DNA of 64,000 nucleotides. Origin: Agarilytica sp045430345. GTDB lineage: Bacteria; Pseudomonadota; Gammaproteobacteria; Pseudomonadales; Cellvibrionaceae. The stretch spans positions 124,001 to 188,000 of the forward strand of contig JAILXT010000002.1 in the NCBI GenBank assembly GCA_045430345.1. Reading direction: 5' to 3'. The position numbers were made by a program, and so were the translations under genes. Shown in pieces: positions 62,315 to 64,000 of the stretch (position 1 is its first letter; every line of letters starts with the position of its first letter). The notes beneath the pieces are model-generated. The model did no database searches and was not told the origin of the DNA. It saw only the letters and a list, made by a program, of their open reading frames with translations.

Positions 62315-64000
62315 GTGAAGAGTAGTTTAGAAAAAACGTTCGAAAAAGCAGAAAGCAAAAAAAGCAGCCCCGCGAAACCGAAAAAGAAGCGGAGTCCGCC
62401 GCGAATTGCCTCCATTATTGGTTTGGGTATAGGGCTTATTCTTGCCCTAAATCTTATTATTTTTTTACATAGCAGCCAGATCCAAGACGTTTGGGCGGAC
62501 AACGTTAATCGCTTGTCGAAGCAGCGCGCAGAAATAATGGCTGAAGCGGCTGAGAACTATATTGAAAATGTGTGGAGCGAGATTCATTATTTTACTAAAA
62601 AGCCGACGCTGGCGGCTAACTTGGTGGTGAATAGTGAAAAAGGCTTAAGTGAAACAAAGAAGCTCATGTTGGCGTCGATTAAAAACGTTTTCGCAGTCAA
62701 ATTTATTGCCAAAGGAAGCGCAAAATTAGACAGTAAGGCGCGGCCGCCCATTCGATATACTGAGCTGGAAATGATTCGAAGTGCGCAAAAACGTGAAGCA
62801 CTTTTACCCGAGGCCGCAAAGTACAACGACCGTTGGATCCTTAATTTCGTTGCCCCGATCCCTTTGGATGCCAATCAAGAGCCAGTTGCTGTGGTTATGG
62901 TATCGCTAGAACTCGGCGAGCTAGAACGCCTCATTCTTGATGATAAGGTGAGCCTTGGGGAAGTCGTGCTGCAACAGAAGTTTGGTGCAAATAAGCCAAT
63001 CGATATTTTTACTGCTGGGAAGGGGACTGTTGGGGCTCCGTTAACTCATAAAGTGAAAGGGTCTTATTGGCAGATACGTTTTACGCCCTCTTTCTATATG
63101 TATGAAAACGCCAAGATTGATTCTAGCATCGCTTGGGGGATCATACTGTTGTCGGCAATCTTTGTTGTCGGGCTTTGCTTTGTTGTTGGGCGTGTTATTG
63201 GGCAAATTGTCGAGGAGCGACTTCGCGAAAAAGCATTATTGTCACATGCTGCTCAAGGCGGTGCCGGAGTGAAATCATCGGATCTCGTCAATCCGCTTTA
63301 TCAGAAAACAGATATATTAAATGTGGATATAGCGAAAGAGGACGAAGATTTACTTGGTTTAGAAGAGGTAGTCGAGCCAGCCCAAAAAGTAGAAGAAGCC
63401 GTAGAGGAAGATGTGCTTGATATCGTTGATGATGGTTCCGTGCCTGATGTCGTTTTTCGGGCCTACGATATTCGAGGCATCGCGAAGGATCAAATTACCA
63501 ATGATTTTGCTAAGCGCGTCGGCCAAGCCTTAGGCAGTGAAGCTATCGACAATGGGCAAGACACGCTTATTGTTGCCCGTGATGCGCGATTAACGAGCCC
63601 TGAACTCACCGAGTTTTTAACTCGGGGGATCTTATCAACGGGTTGCCATGTATTAAATATAGGCACTGTACCCACCCCGTTAATGTATTTTGCCACTGCA
63701 ACACTGAAGGAAAGTCAAAGTGGCGTGATGGTGACGGCGAGTCACAATCCGGGTAAATACAATGGGTTTAAAGTGGTGATGAATGGAAAAACACGCTGCG
63801 ACGATGATATTAAAGCTATTCGCCATCGAATTTTGAAAAACGATGTGTATGAAGGCAATGGAGAAGAAAAGCGTCACGATGTCGTGCCGGAATATATCGA
63901 TACCATATTCTCTGATGTTGCGTTGGCTGGCGATGTCACCATTGTTATCGATGCTGCAAACGGTGTGACGGGTAAAGTTGCCCCGAATCTATTTGAAGAG
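62315..64000 (+). CDS. algC: Phosphomannomutase/phosphoglucomutase, long membrane-anchored form, 3' part outside window
   Basis: GTG start at 62315 with GGGGAAG seven bases upstream; 562 codons are seen and the frame runs off the right edge. Residues 1-30 are basic, then a helix (IASIIGLGIGLILALNLIIFL). A sensor-like outer region of about 210 residues follows, then a second helix (AWGIILLSAIFVVGLCFVVGRVIG, near 272-295). The mutase domain starts near 390: FRAYDIRG and the phospho-Ser loop MVTASHNPGKYNGFK are visible. It makes hexose phosphates for polysaccharides. The long N-terminus is known in some pseudomonads and relatives; its role is unclear. Confidence 0.93.
   Translation, partial: MKSSLEKTFEKAESKKSSPAKPKKKRSPPRIASIIGLGIGLILALNLIIFLHSSQIQDVWADNVNRLSKQRAEIMAEAAENYIENVWSEIHYFTKKPTLAANLVVNSEKGLSETKKLMLASIKNVFAVKFIAKGSAKLDSKARPPIRYTELEMIRSAQKREALLPEAAKYNDRWILNFVAPIPLDANQEPVAVVMVSLELGELERLILDDKVSLGEVVLQQKFGANKPIDIFTAGKGTVGAPLTHKVKGSYWQIRFTPSFYMYENAKIDSSIAWGIILLSAIFVVGLCFVVGRVIGQIVEERLREKALLSHAAQGGAGVKSSDLVNPLYQKTDILNVDIAKEDEDLLGLEEVVEPAQKVEEAVEEDVLDIVDDGSVPDVVFRAYDIRGIAKDQITNDFAKRVGQALGSEAIDNGQDTLIVARDARLTSPELTEFLTRGILSTGCHVLNIGTVPTPLMYFATATLKESQSGVMVTASHNPGKYNGFKVVMNGKTRCDDDIKAIRHRILKNDVYEGNGEEKRHDVVPEYIDTIFSDVALAGDVTIVIDAANGVTGKVAPNLFEE

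Noticed and set aside
1..64000. CRISPR arrays, tRNA or rRNA genes, prophage, transposase genes
   Set aside because: None found by reading both strands: no regularly spaced repeats, no tRNA-like arms with a T-loop, and no recombinase motifs. Very short or diverged cases could be missed by eye.

Overview
The window reads as a contiguous piece of a chromosome from a marine-type gammaproteobacterium. A Cellvibrionales / Teredinibacter-Saccharophagus-like relative is my best guess, from gene order, moderate base composition, TonB receptors with FecI/FecR signalling and PpkA-like kinases; no species can be named from sequence alone. It is centred on the replication origin: dnaA-dnaN-recF-gyrB run leftwards from about 16.2 kb, and rpmH-rnpA-yidD-yidC-mnmE, then mnmG-rsmG-parA-parB, run rightwards. 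The dnaA-rpmH gap carries four DnaA boxes. A second AT-rich gap before mnmG (20.6-21.6 kb) is a rival or auxiliary origin. Two perfect parS sites lie inside recF.

Layout. 0-5 kb: a secreted protein cut by the left edge, a cold-shock gene, a trpR-trpE-trpG operon with an operator inside an almost leaderless promoter, a small receiver-like protein, and two tiny related ORFs each followed by a strong terminator. 5-9.7 kb: a Fur-box-controlled orphan gene, then a TonB receptor / DUF2214 / SDR / GNAT cluster. 9.7-26 kb: the origin and partition core. 26-31 kb: an ECF sigma factor, a FecR anti-sigma factor and an STN-type TonB receptor that appears to carry a second internal start with its own signal peptide. 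31-48 kb: accessory and signalling genes (lipoprotein methyltransferase-like, CBS-GGDEF, two Hanks-type kinases, PhoH-like, secreted and outer-membrane proteins, M1 peptidase lipoprotein, TauE-like permease). 47.7-54.4 kb: housekeeping genes ridA, spoT, rpoZ, gmk, yicC, rph and mutM. 54.4-59.4 kb: a two-component cluster. 59.5-64 kb: rpmG-rpmB, radC, coaBC and a membrane-anchored long-form algC running off the right edge.

The most unusual structure is a 60-nt repeat present three times (20.70, 20.94 and 53.43 kb). Its three copies align without gaps and contain a hairpin with a compensatory base-pair change. Each copy sits exactly between two locus-specific inverted arms of about 15-28 nt, so every copy is flanked by an inverted duplication of its own, different, host sequence. 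No tRNA, rRNA, CRISPR array, complete insertion sequence or prophage was seen.
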